Shown in pieces: positions 25,476 through 33,612 of a DNA stretch of 64,000 bases. The notes below the pieces were generated by a model. That model made no database searches, was not told where the DNA came from, and saw only the letters and a program-made list of their open reading frames with translations. The stretch comes from RDXT01 sp033762375 (GTDB lineage Bacteria > Bacteroidota > Bacteroidia > J057). Positions within the stretch are counted from its first letter, which is position 1; each line of letters begins with the position of its first letter. A program made the position numbers and the translations under genes. The stretch is from assembly GCA_033762375.1 (NCBI GenBank), contig JANRLQ010000063.1:1-64000 (forward strand), given 5' to 3'.

Positions 25476-26219
25476 TCAAAACGGGGGTAATCCGAGCTGA
25501 CTCCGGAAGGCTGGATACTGATCTGCGGGCATCTGGACCAGCAATGGTTTATGAACCGGGTCCAGCCAGGCGATCAGGTCCTTCATCTGTTGTTTGTCCA
25601 TAGAGGTACAGCCAGCCGTGCCGTTGCCGGTGGGGTTCCATACATGCAGGAAAATACAGGAGCCCGCTGCCGACCGGCTGTCCGGATAATTATGCGCGAC
25701 GAAGACGCCCCACTCATAGAGATCATCTTTCCGGAGCATGTGATCGGTGCTGGTCCAGTCCGGTGGTGTGCTGCCTTCGTCCAGGATGCGGTTATACACC
25801 CTTGAGGTGGTGTCTTCAATGCACATCGTGGCAGCGGTCACGTGGACATAGGGGAGCTTGCACCAGGCCGCGTCCTGGGGAGGTGCGTACCCAAAGGCTT
25901 CTCCCAGCTCAAATACGCCGGCCGGGGAGCGTTTGTCGCCCTCGTGTTTGACGGGGCCGGGCCGGGAGGTGAAGTCTTCTGTCCCGACACCCCACGCCAT
26001 GCCGTTTCGACCCACGATGACCGGGATGACCGCACCGTGTTGCTGCCATTGGCCGGAGCTCCACTGGTACAGCCGCATTTCGCCCGGAGCGGTGTTCCAG
26101 TCAGGGGTTGTCACCACCAGGACCTGCTGGTGGTCAGGCGGGGCGGGCTGGCACCCTGCCAGGGGCGGGAGTATCATAATGGCAGCCAGGATCATCAGAT
26201 AACAGGTGAGAGACTTCAT
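25476..26219 (-). CDS. L,D-transpeptidase family lipoprotein
   Basis: From the ATG at 26219 the 247-residue protein starts with a lipoprotein signal (LPPLAGC lipobox). The catalytic domain has HVWNPTGNGTAGCTSMD, which holds the His and Cys of the L,D-transpeptidase (YkuD-like) active site, preceded by VFELGEAFGY. Such enzymes form 3-3 cross-links in peptidoglycan or attach proteins to it; the family also includes carboxypeptidases. The GTAGCTSM version belongs to the less studied branch found in Bacteroidota and Proteobacteria. It is an envelope protein and monocistronic, divergent from the isoaspartyl peptidase gene. Confidence 0.82.
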   Translation of the reverse strand: MKSLTCYLMILAAIMILPPLAGCQPAPPDHQQVLVVTTPDWNTAPGEMRLYQWSSGQWQQHGAVIPVIVGRNGMAWGVGTEDFTSRPGPVKHEGDKRSPAGVFELGEAFGYAPPQDAAWCKLPYVHVTAATMCIEDTTSRVYNRILDEGSTPPDWTSTDHMLRKDDLYEWGVFVAHNYPDSRSAAGSCIFLHVWNPTGNGTAGCTSMDKQQMKDLIAWLDPVHKPLLVQMPADQYPAFRSQLGLPPF

Positions 26220-26344
26220 ACAAGACAGATTACGTACAATCAAAGGCAGGGGAGAGGCAGCGGGTATTTTATGCCTGCGGCCGAAGAAAGATACATAGCC
26301 CGGACCAGAGGGAAAAGCACCATAGTATGTTTTTCTGGAAATTG

Positions 26345-26352
26345 TATATTTG
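26345..26352 (+). promoter_or_regulatory. -7 box upstream of the isoaspartyl peptidase gene
   Basis: TATATTTG matches TAnnTTTG and lies 42 nt before the ATG at 26395. No matching TTG is seen at the expected upstream distance. Confidence 0.45.
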
Positions 26353-26394
26353 AGAATCCGGAGCGGTTGCCCGGTTTGAAGTGGTTACCTCGTT

Positions 26395-27399
26395 ATGCGA
26401 TACTTATATTTGGTGTTAGCCATTGCGGGCCTGGCAGGGGTGCTGGCCACCCGGCGGATACGTCCGGACTATGTCCTGGTGATTCATGGGGGTGCCGGGG
26501 CGATCTCCCGGGCGGCCATGACGCCCGAAAAAGAAACAGCTTACCGGGCAGGCCTGCAGGAAGCTCTGGACGCAGGCCGTACGATCCTGGCCGCTGGCGG
26601 TACCGCAGAAGATGCTGTAGAAGCTTCGATCCGGCTGCTGGAGGATAATCCACTGTTTAATGCCGGACGGGGTGCCGTCCTGACGCATGAGGGGACCGCG
26701 GAGCTGGATGCATCATTTATGAGTGGGCGCACGGGGATGGCAGGGGCTGTCGCCGGGGTCAAAACGGTGCGGCACCCCATCGCAGCGGCCCGCAGGGTCA
26801 TGGAAAACTCCGAGCACGTCATGCTCACGGGGGCAGGTGCAGAGGCATTTTCGGCTGCGCAGGGCCTGGAGATTGTGTCCAACCGGTTTTTTATTACCGA
26901 AGACCGGACACGCCAGCTCCGCGAGGTACAGGCCGCCGAAAAACAACAAACCACTCCGGATCCCCGTGATCCGGCTCGTCACAAACGCGGCACCGTAGGG
27001 GCCGTAGCCCTCGACAAACACGGCAATCTCGCTGCCGGTACCTCGACCGGGGGCATGACCAACAAACGTTACGGAAGGGTAGGGGATGCCCCCATCATCG
27101 GGGCGGGTACCTATGCCGACAATGCGACTTGTGCTGTCTCCTGTACGGGACACGGAGAGTATTTTATCCGAAATGTCGTAGCCTATGATGTGGCCGCCCG
27201 CATGCGATACGGACATACCTCCCTGACAACGGCGGCTGAGGAGATCATTCACCAAAAACTCCCGCCCCTCGGTGGTACCGGTGGCCTGATTGCCGTGGAC
27301 AAAGAGGGGCATATTACCATGCCGTTTAATACGGAAGGCATGTACCGGGCATTTGTGACCAGTACCGGAGAGACCCGGGTCGCCATCTACCAGGACTGA
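26395..27399 (+). CDS. isoaspartyl peptidase / L-asparaginase (Ntn hydrolase)
   Basis: The 334-residue protein is a plant-type asparaginase precursor that cuts itself before a threonine nucleophile. IHGGAGA near residue 30, the PLFNAGRGAVLT block and the processing site RGTVGAVALD with Thr200 are present, followed by STGGMTNKRYGRVGDAPIIGAGTYAD and CTGHGEYFIR. It hydrolyses isoaspartyl dipeptides and asparagine. A hydrophobic N-terminus (LVLAIAGLAGVLATR) suggests export or anchoring to the membrane. Autocleavage would yield an alpha chain of about 199 residues and a beta chain of about 135. Confidence 0.93.
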   Translation: MRYLYLVLAIAGLAGVLATRRIRPDYVLVIHGGAGAISRAAMTPEKETAYRAGLQEALDAGRTILAAGGTAEDAVEASIRLLEDNPLFNAGRGAVLTHEGTAELDASFMSGRTGMAGAVAGVKTVRHPIAAARRVMENSEHVMLTGAGAEAFSAAQGLEIVSNRFFITEDRTRQLREVQAAEKQQTTPDPRDPARHKRGTVGAVALDKHGNLAAGTSTGGMTNKRYGRVGDAPIIGAGTYADNATCAVSCTGHGEYFIRNVVAYDVAARMRYGHTSLTTAAEEIIHQKLPPLGGTGGLIAVDKEGHITMPFNTEGMYRAFVTSTGETRVAIYQD

Positions 27400-27489
27400 C
27401 GAATATCACCGGCACAATACCGGGAAAACTTGTTTCCTGATACGCACCTGCCGTAATTGCATGTGAAATTGACTTGAAACCAAACCCCG

Positions 27490-27903
27490 ATGAAAGTAAA
27501 ACCTATCTGGTGGGCTGTAATGCTGATCCTGGGATTAAGCGCATGTGATACCACCGTGCCAGCCCTCGAAGACAAGGTGTTGGCGATCCATGATGAGATC
27601 ATGCCTGCTGTACACGAGCAGCTCCCCAAACTCCGCAAGTCCCTCTCCCAAAAGTTGGACGACTCCAAACAAATGGAACAAGTGGACACCGCCCTCGTGG
27701 AAAAATACTACCGAGCCGTACAGGAGCTGGACGCTGCCGATGAGGCCATGATGGACTGGATGAAAAACTACCGGGTAGGTGAGCTGAAACAGATGGATCA
27801 CGCGGCTGCTACAGCTTATCTGACGGATCAGCTTGCGCAGATTACCTCGATTAAGACCCGCACCCTGGCCGCTATCAAACAAGCCGAAGCCCTTATCCAG
27901 TGA
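27490..27903 (+). CDS. helical lipoprotein of a SCO/cytochrome operon
   Basis: The 137-residue protein has a lipoprotein signal with LGLSAC as lipobox. The mature part is almost wholly alpha-helical, with acidic and Leu/Gln-rich helices (PALEDKVLAIHDEIMP, ELKQMDHAAATAYLTDQLAQI). Related small helical lipoproteins are annotated in Bacteroidota as hypothetical or viral A-type inclusion proteins; no function is known. Its stop overlaps the GTG start of the SCO gene (GTGA), so it is made together with copper and cytochrome proteins and may belong to the same electron-transfer assembly path. Confidence 0.7.
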   Translation: MKVKPIWWAVMLILGLSACDTTVPALEDKVLAIHDEIMPAVHEQLPKLRKSLSQKLDDSKQMEQVDTALVEKYYRAVQELDAADEAMMDWMKNYRVGELKQMDHAAATAYLTDQLAQITSIKTRTLAAIKQAEALIQ

Positions 27904-28517
27904 AATATTCATTTCTGACCGGGAGTATTGCCCTGAGCCTGCTGGTGGCCTGTACCCAGTCTCCCACGGGACCGTTGCCGGTCCTGGGAGTGCCTCACCT
28001 GTCTCCCAGTGGAGATACCGTTGAGTATGCGATTCCGGATTTTGGATTTACCGATCAGGACAGCCAGGCGGTCACCCAGGCTACCGTGGCTGGCAAAATT
28101 GTGGTGGCAGACTTTTTTTTCACGTATTGTCCGTCTATTTGCCCCAAAATGAAGGAGCAACTGGTGCGGGTGTATGAAAAATTTCAGGCAGACGACCGGA
28201 TCGTGATCCTGTCGCATACCATTGACCCTGCCCATGACAGTGTAGCAACCCTGCGGGAATACGCATCGGCATTAGGAGTAGAGTCCCGGCGCTGGCATTT
28301 CCTCACGGGAGAGCGCGACAGCCTCCACGCGATGGCCAAACATTATATGATCTCGGCAGCCGTTGAAGCTTCTGCCCCCGGCGGATATATTCACAGCGGT
28401 GCCTTTATTCTGCTGGATCCCCAGCGGCGGGTACGGGGGTACTATGATGGTACTTCGGCAGAGGAGGTGGATAAACTGATGCGTGATATAGGACGGTTGC
28501 TGGATGAAAAACCCTGA
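27900..28517 (+). CDS. SCO1/SenC family copper-binding lipoprotein
   Basis: SCO proteins deliver copper to the CuA centre of cytochrome oxidase or act as thiol-disulfide reductants. The 205-residue protein starts at GTG (27900) and has a lipobox VAC at residue 18. The thioredoxin-like domain carries the copper ligands Cys77 and Cys81 in TYCPSICPK and His165 in YIHSGAF, so the site is complete. It overlaps its neighbours at both ends: the upstream stop as GTGA and the cytochrome c gene by 14 nt. It should sit on the outer face of the inner membrane or in the periplasm. Confidence 0.93.
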   Translation: MKYSFLTGSIALSLLVACTQSPTGPLPVLGVPHLSPSGDTVEYAIPDFGFTDQDSQAVTQATVAGKIVVADFFFTYCPSICPKMKEQLVRVYEKFQADDRIVILSHTIDPAHDSVATLREYASALGVESRRWHFLTGERDSLHAMAKHYMISAAVEASAPGGYIHSGAFILLDPQRRVRGYYDGTSAEEVDKLMRDIGRLLDEKP

Positions 28518-28953
28518 TCGTAAGGGTATTACCCTTCGTGCTGTCCTCAGCTTTGGTTGGCCGGTCCTGCTGATCGGAGCATTGTTTCTCATCCGGTACG
28601 GACTCGATCAGCAGGCGCCTGCTGGTCAGCGCCTGTATGTACAACATTGTCAGAACTGTCACCTGGAGCAGGGACAGGGCCTGCGCGGGATTATTCCTCC
28701 GCTGGCAGGTGCTGATTATCTCCGCCTGCATACGGATCAATTGCCCTGTATCATCCGCCAGGGCCAGCAAGGGGCCATCGTCGTAAACGGTCGCACCTAT
28801 AACCGGCCTATGCCCGGAAATAATACACTCACCCCCGCTGAAATTACCAGCCTGATTCAGTATATTCAGGGCGCATGGGGCAATGACCTGCCGAAGACTT
28901 CTTTTCAGCAGGTATCTCAGGCCCTGGAAACATGTCCGCTCCCCAACCCCTGA
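28504..28953 (+). CDS. membrane-anchored cytochrome c
   Basis: The 149-residue protein has one N-terminal membrane helix (about 14-33, LSFGWPVLLIGALFLIR) and a class I cytochrome c domain with CQNCH at 49-53. The candidate axial Met is in NRPMPGNN. It fits a monoheme periplasmic electron carrier tethered to the inner membrane. The start overlaps the SCO stop by 14 nt and the crotonase gene begins 7 nt after its stop. The partner oxidase is not next to it; a subunit III-like gene lies at 46647-47189. Confidence 0.9.
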   Translation: MKNPDRKGITLRAVLSFGWPVLLIGALFLIRYGLDQQAPAGQRLYVQHCQNCHLEQGQGLRGIIPPLAGADYLRLHTDQLPCIIRQGQQGAIVVNGRTYNRPMPGNNTLTPAEITSLIQYIQGAWGNDLPKTSFQQVSQALETCPLPNP

Positions 28954-28960
28954 TCCCCGT

Positions 28961-29773
28961 ATGACCTTTCAGACACTTTCCCTCGATATCCAGGACCATA
29001 TAGCCCAGTTGCGGTTTAACCGGCCTGAAAAAGCCAATGCCCTCAACCAGACAGCCTGGGAAGAAATGCAGGCAGCTTTTGAATACCTGGATGGTCACGA
29101 GCCGGTACGTGTGATTGTGCTGGCAGGTGAAGGCAAACATTTTTGTGCCGGGATAGACCTGGAGATGCTGATGAGCATCAGCCAGCAGATGAATGGCACC
29201 TGTGAGGGCCGCAAGCGGGAAGGCCTCCGCCGGACGGTCCTCAAGCTCCAGGACTGTGTATCTGCTATCGAGCGATGCCGTAAGCCGGTCCTGGCTGCCA
29301 TTCACGGCGGCTGTATTGGCGGGGGGATAGACATTGTCAGTGCCTGTGACATGCGCTATGCCACGGATGATGCTTATTTTACGGTCAAAGAAATTGATAT
29401 GGGCATGGTCGCCGACCTGGGTACCCTCCAGCGCCTGCCCCGGCTGATCCCGGACGGTATCGCCCGCGAACTGGCCTACACAGGCCGCAAAATGGCAGGC
29501 CCGGAGGCCATGACCGTCGGGTTGGTCAACCGTACCTTTGCGGACCGTGACAGCCTCCTGGCTGGCGTGACAGATATTGCCAGGACCATTGCCGCCAAGT
29601 CTCCCCTCTCAGTCCGGGGGACCAAAGAAATGATCCTCTATACCCGCGATCATGACATCGCAGACGGACTCAACTATATCGCCACCTGGAATGCCGGCAT
29701 GCTCCTCTCCGAAGACCTGATGCAGGCCTTTCAGGCGAGTATGACCAAACAACCACCGGTATTCCGGGATTAA
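28961..29773 (+). CDS. enoyl-CoA hydratase/isomerase family protein (crotonase)
   Basis: Starting at the ATG at 28961, the 270-residue protein shows crotonase blocks: FNRPEKANAL, VLAGEGKHFCAGIDLEML (first oxyanion loop), AAIHGGCIGGGIDIVSACDMRYA (second oxyanion loop) and the later KEIDMGMVADLGTLQRLP with acidic residues. The YATDDAYFTVKEIDMG order is close to delta3,5-delta2,4-dienoyl-CoA isomerase (ECH1-like) proteins. It is cytoplasmic and acts on acyl-CoA, probably in fatty-acid breakdown. The neighbouring cytochrome genes do not explain it. Confidence 0.9.
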   Translation: MTFQTLSLDIQDHIAQLRFNRPEKANALNQTAWEEMQAAFEYLDGHEPVRVIVLAGEGKHFCAGIDLEMLMSISQQMNGTCEGRKREGLRRTVLKLQDCVSAIERCRKPVLAAIHGGCIGGGIDIVSACDMRYATDDAYFTVKEIDMGMVADLGTLQRLPRLIPDGIARELAYTGRKMAGPEAMTVGLVNRTFADRDSLLAGVTDIARTIAAKSPLSVRGTKEMILYTRDHDIADGLNYIATWNAGMLLSEDLMQAFQASMTKQPPVFRD

Positions 29774-29805
29774 CCTGACAATCTGTATCCTGTAATCGTT
29801 GCTGC

Positions 29806-30228
29806 ATGGACTCATTACTCAATATCTCACCGCTGGCTGTCGTGCGGACACTGAGTGCCGCCTTTCTGGCCATCCTGTTTCTACAGTCCGGGATAGACAA
29901 AATCCTGGACTGGAAGGGCAATCTTTCCTGGCTCAAGGGGCATTTTGCGGCTACGCCCCTCCGGGGACTGGTTCCGCCGATGCTGGTGACAGTCCTGATA
30001 TGTGAAGTCGCAGCCGGTATCCTGCTGGCCCTGGGCGGGCTGCTGGTACTGACCGGGAGTGCCCCGCTGCTCATGCGGGCGGGTGCACAGGTAGCCGGAC
30101 TGAGTCTGACCATGTTGTTTTTTGGACAGCGTATCGCCAAAGACTACCGGGGGGCCGCCGACCTGGTGCCTTATTTTGTACTGACGGTGATCACCATGCT
30201 CCTGTCCGATGAGGGCCTTTTTGCCTGA
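29806..30228 (+). CDS. DoxX family membrane protein
   Basis: The 140-residue protein has four transmembrane helices and the DoxX-type N-terminus LFLQSGIDKILDWKG, where an Asp-Lys pair follows helix one. Related proteins are subunits of thiosulfate:quinone oxidoreductase or are involved in membrane redox control. No specific partner can be named, but it lies 32 nt after the crotonase gene and 27 nt before the PBP gene in the same direction. It is an inner-membrane protein. Confidence 0.85.
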   Translation: MDSLLNISPLAVVRTLSAAFLAILFLQSGIDKILDWKGNLSWLKGHFAATPLRGLVPPMLVTVLICEVAAGILLALGGLLVLTGSAPLLMRAGAQVAGLSLTMLFFGQRIAKDYRGAADLVPYFVLTVITMLLSDEGLFA

Positions 30229-30255
30229 TCTTGACGGAGTGTTAGCCTTACGCCC

Positions 30256-32553
30256 ATGAAATACCTACAAGTTGTGCAGCAGGTCCTGCTGGCCGGATAT
30301 GCGGGGATGGTTCCCCTGATCCGTGCACACCGGCTCCTGGCCTGGGGGCTGGGTGGGTTGTTGTTTGTACCTGCCTTTGGGATGATGGCATATGACCTTG
30401 TGGCCCTGGGAATCACCGGTCCTTTGCCCCGGGCCCGTGACCTGGCCCGCGAGTCAGTCCCGATCGCCTCAGAGGTATATAGTGCGGACAGTGTGCTGCT
30501 GGGCAAGTATTTCATCGAAAACCGCACCCCGGTTTCGTACGGGCAGCTCGCGCCCTGCGTGACGGCCGCCCTGATCGCCACAGAGGACCGGCGGTTTTAT
30601 CACCACCGGGGGGTGGACCTGCTCAGCCTGCCCCGTGTCCTGGTGCGTACGGTATTGCTCCGGGACGAAAGCGCAGGCGGCGGATCTACCCTGACCCAAC
30701 AACTGGCCAAAAATCTTTTTCCCCGGCAGGATTACGGATGGTTTTCATTGCCTGTCAATAAACTCCGGGAGAGTGTGGTAGCCCGTCGGCTGGAGCGGGC
30801 CTTGCGCAAGGATGAGATCCTCGTCCGATACCTCAACACGGTTCCTTTTGGAGACAATACGTTTGGGATTGAGGTCGCCTGCCGCCGTTTTTTTTCATGC
30901 AGTGCCCGCGAGGTGCGGCCGGAGCAGGCTGCGGTACTGATCGGGATGCTCAAGGCTACCACCACCTACAACCCCCGTCTGTATCCGGATCGGGCCCGTA
31001 CCCGGCGGGATGTAGTCCTGGCCCAAATGGCCCGTCAGCACTACCTGACACAGCCCGAACACGACTCCTTGGTGGCCCTGCCCCTGGTGCTGAAGTACCA
31101 GCCCGACAATCACAATGAGGGCCTGGCACCATATTTTCGGGAGTTTCTCCGGCAGGAGCTGGAGCGCTGGTGCAAACTTCACCCCGGCCCCGATGGTACC
31201 TACCCCAATCTGTATACCGACGGACTTAAAATTTATACCACGCTGGATGCCCGTATCCAGCGCCATGCGGAGGCTGCGATGACGGTCCAGATGAAACGGA
31301 TCCAGGCGGCTTTTGACCGGGAGTGGAAAGGCCGCAACCGCATCCGGGAGACAGGCAACCTCCTGGACCAGGCCATCAAAGCATCACCCCGGTACCAGCA
31401 ACTTCGGAGCCTGGGCCTGCCGGAGGACAGCATCCGGCAGATATTCAACCGCCCGGTGCCCATGCAGTTGTTTACCTGGCAAGGCATCCGGCTGGATACA
31501 CTCTCCCCCGCCGACTCCATCCTGCACAGTACCTTTATGATGCAGGCGGGCCTGTTGGCCCTCGATCCCGGCACGGGCTATGTCAAGGCCTGGGTCGGAG
31601 GGATCAATCACCGTTTTTTTCAGTATGACCATATCCGGAGCCGCCGCCAGCCGGGGTCTTGTTTTAAGCCGGTGATATATGCAGCTGCCCTTGAGAGCGG
31701 GGTTTCGCCCTGCGAATATATCGCTAACGAACAGACCACCTACGAGGGCTATGGTAACTGGTCGCCCCAAAATGCTGACGGAGACTACGGCGGAGAATAT
31801 TCACTCCAGGGAGCCCTGACCCACTCGGTCAATATCGCTACGGTCAACCTCTACCAGCAGATCGGCTGGGAGCAGGTCCAGCGGGTCGCGGATACCCTGG
31901 GCCTTCATGCAACCCTGGCCCCTAATCCTGCTGTAGCCCTGGGTACGGTCGAGACTTCGCTCTACGACATCACCTGTGTGTATAGTGCCTTTGCCAACGG
32001 GGGACGGCGGGTGTATCCGGCGTATCTGCTGGGGATCGTGGACGAGCGCCATCACCTCCGCTGGCAGGCACCTGCTGTGCGCGAGATGCCTCAGGCCATC
32101 CGCCCGGAGACGGCCAGCCTGATGATCCATATGCTCAGCAATGTCGTGGACAATGGCACGGCGCGTGGGTTGCGCACCCGGTTTGGGTTGAGCAGTGATA
32201 TTGCCGGCAAAACAGGAACGACTCAATCCCAGGCTGATGGGTGGTTTGTGGGGGCGACCCCCGGCCTCGTGGCCGGGGTCTGGGTCGGGGCCAATGACCG
32301 GCGGGTGCACTTCCGGTCTATGGCCTACGGCCAGGGAGCCAGCACGGCCCTGCCGATCTGGGGTGATTTTTTTCAGCGGATATACCAGGATCCGGCTTTT
32401 GCCAGCCTCCGCAAAACCCGCTTCCCGGTCCTGACAGACGAGCAACGCCTGGCGATGGACTGCGACGAGTTTTGGTTTCCGTACTCAATGGATGGGTTTA
32501 AGGAATGGTGGGAGCAGCAGCAGGCGGCAGGTGATACGGTGGTGGTGGAGTGA
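30256..32553 (+). CDS. class A penicillin-binding protein (PBP1a-like)
   Basis: This 765-residue bifunctional protein polymerises and cross-links peptidoglycan at the outer face of the inner membrane. One transmembrane segment (about 30-55) is followed by the GT51 glycosyltransferase with ATEDRRFYHHRGVD (catalytic Glu110) and GGGSTLTQQLAKNLF. The transpeptidase has the SxxK motif in PGSCFKP, SVN in THSVNIA and KTGT in AGKTGTTQ, so all three active-site motifs are intact. Length is as usual. Its 3' end contains a 21-nt stretch repeated exactly at 33391-33411. Confidence 0.95.
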   Translation: MKYLQVVQQVLLAGYAGMVPLIRAHRLLAWGLGGLLFVPAFGMMAYDLVALGITGPLPRARDLARESVPIASEVYSADSVLLGKYFIENRTPVSYGQLAPCVTAALIATEDRRFYHHRGVDLLSLPRVLVRTVLLRDESAGGGSTLTQQLAKNLFPRQDYGWFSLPVNKLRESVVARRLERALRKDEILVRYLNTVPFGDNTFGIEVACRRFFSCSAREVRPEQAAVLIGMLKATTTYNPRLYPDRARTRRDVVLAQMARQHYLTQPEHDSLVALPLVLKYQPDNHNEGLAPYFREFLRQELERWCKLHPGPDGTYPNLYTDGLKIYTTLDARIQRHAEAAMTVQMKRIQAAFDREWKGRNRIRETGNLLDQAIKASPRYQQLRSLGLPEDSIRQIFNRPVPMQLFTWQGIRLDTLSPADSILHSTFMMQAGLLALDPGTGYVKAWVGGINHRFFQYDHIRSRRQPGSCFKPVIYAAALESGVSPCEYIANEQTTYEGYGNWSPQNADGDYGGEYSLQGALTHSVNIATVNLYQQIGWEQVQRVADTLGLHATLAPNPAVALGTVETSLYDITCVYSAFANGGRRVYPAYLLGIVDERHHLRWQAPAVREMPQAIRPETASLMIHMLSNVVDNGTARGLRTRFGLSSDIAGKTGTTQSQADGWFVGATPGLVAGVWVGANDRRVHFRSMAYGQGASTALPIWGDFFQRIYQDPAFASLRKTRFPVLTDEQRLAMDCDEFWFPYSMDGFKEWWEQQQAAGDTVVVE

Positions 32554-32610
32554 CCTTGCGGGGCATGAAATACCGCCGGGAGAAACAGCACTGTGTAAAA
32601 AGGGCTGAGG

Positions 32611-33210
32611 CTACAGGCTGGGCTCATCCGTCTGCAAGTCCTCTACGCCCAGATACACCTCGCTGTTGAGGAGCTGGATGTCCAGTGAAGGCAGTTCAAA
32701 GGCTCCGTCCATCCCCAGGGCTGTCTGGATGCGCCATACACCTTCTTCGGCGCGTGAAAACACCTCTACCAGTGCCCTGTCCTGGCTTACGAGTATATAC
32801 TCTCGCAGGCTCTCCAACTGGCGGTAGCCGCGAAATTTGTTTCCCCGGTCCAGTGCTTCGGTAGTGTCAGAAAGTACTTCGACAATAACCATGGGATTGG
32901 TGAGGGCGCGGGGTTCTGTATCGTCGTAGGCCACAGGCCCGCAGACGACGGACACATCAGGATAAAAACGCTGGTTAGCTTTGGCAATGGCTACTTTTAC
33001 GTCACTGCTATATACCTTGCAGGATTTTCCAGCGGCCCGCAGGGCAATATTCAGGGCTGTAAGAAAGTTACCGCCAATCAATCCATGGCGCGGTGTCCCG
33101 CCCGCCATCGCCAGGATATAACCGTTATAAAATTCATATTTGGTATCCGACTCCGACTCCAGTTGGAGGTAGGTGCTGAGATCAAATGTATCAAGCGCGC
33201 GTGCTTCCAT
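32611..33210 (-). CDS. Uma2 family (DUF820) restriction-like endonuclease
   Basis: The 199-residue protein shows the Uma2/DUF820 pattern: DTKYEFYNGYILAMAGGT near residue 20, RFYPDVSVVCG (catalytic-type Asp) and MVIVEVLSDTTEALDRGNKF (Glu and Lys of a PD-(D/E)XK fold). The set D...EVL...K is complete. Uma2 proteins are abundant in cyanobacteria and Bacteroidota; they may work in DNA repair or defence, or be mobile, but their role is unknown. A good promoter match lies at 33238-33269. Confidence 0.88.
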   Translation of the reverse strand: MEARALDTFDLSTYLQLESESDTKYEFYNGYILAMAGGTPRHGLIGGNFLTALNIALRAAGKSCKVYSSDVKVAIAKANQRFYPDVSVVCGPVAYDDTEPRALTNPMVIVEVLSDTTEALDRGNKFRGYRQLESLREYILVSQDRALVEVFSRAEEGVWRIQTALGMDGAFELPSLDIQLLNSEVYLGVEDLQTDEPSL

Positions 33211-33237
33211 AAGGCTTTATTTATCAGAACCAACATA

Positions 33238-33269
33238 CAAATATATCCTGACTTTGCCTGCGATTCCAA
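33238..33269 (-). promoter_or_regulatory. Bacteroidota-type promoter of the Uma2 gene
   Basis: On the minus strand TTG (33267-33269), a 21-nt spacer and TATATTTG (33238-33245) match the -33/-7 consensus. The -7 box ends 27 nt before the ATG at 33210. Confidence 0.6.
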
Positions 33270-33612
33270 TGGTTAATTATATAATTACTGGACATTTTCA
33301 TTTGTAGGCAGTACGGTCTGATGCTACATATCTCCCGCATGATGGAGAGTCACCGGGTCATCCCCGCTGACGGGGGCTGGGCTTGCAGCGGCAGCAGGCG
33401 GCAGGTGATACAGTGGTATAGGGGCCCTTGAGCAGGGTGGAAAAAAATTGACACCCGGATAAAAGGATAGGATTATTGGGGTAAGTGTACGTATTTTATT
33501 TTCCATAGCTGGCTTATTTTTTTAAGATATCCCTGGAAAGAAATACGCTGTGTCTGGTAAGATGCAGGGTAATCAGGTGACATATATGTCTGATTAACAA
33601 ACTAGTACGCCA
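33270..33612. other. non-coding gap with a short repeat
   Basis: Between the Uma2 promoter and the barrel gene at 33613 no gene is supported; frames present are short and lack family features. The stretch has a 21-nt block (33391-33411) identical to 32517-32537 near the 3' end of the PBP gene, with 5 more matching bases after one mismatch. Confidence 0.55.
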
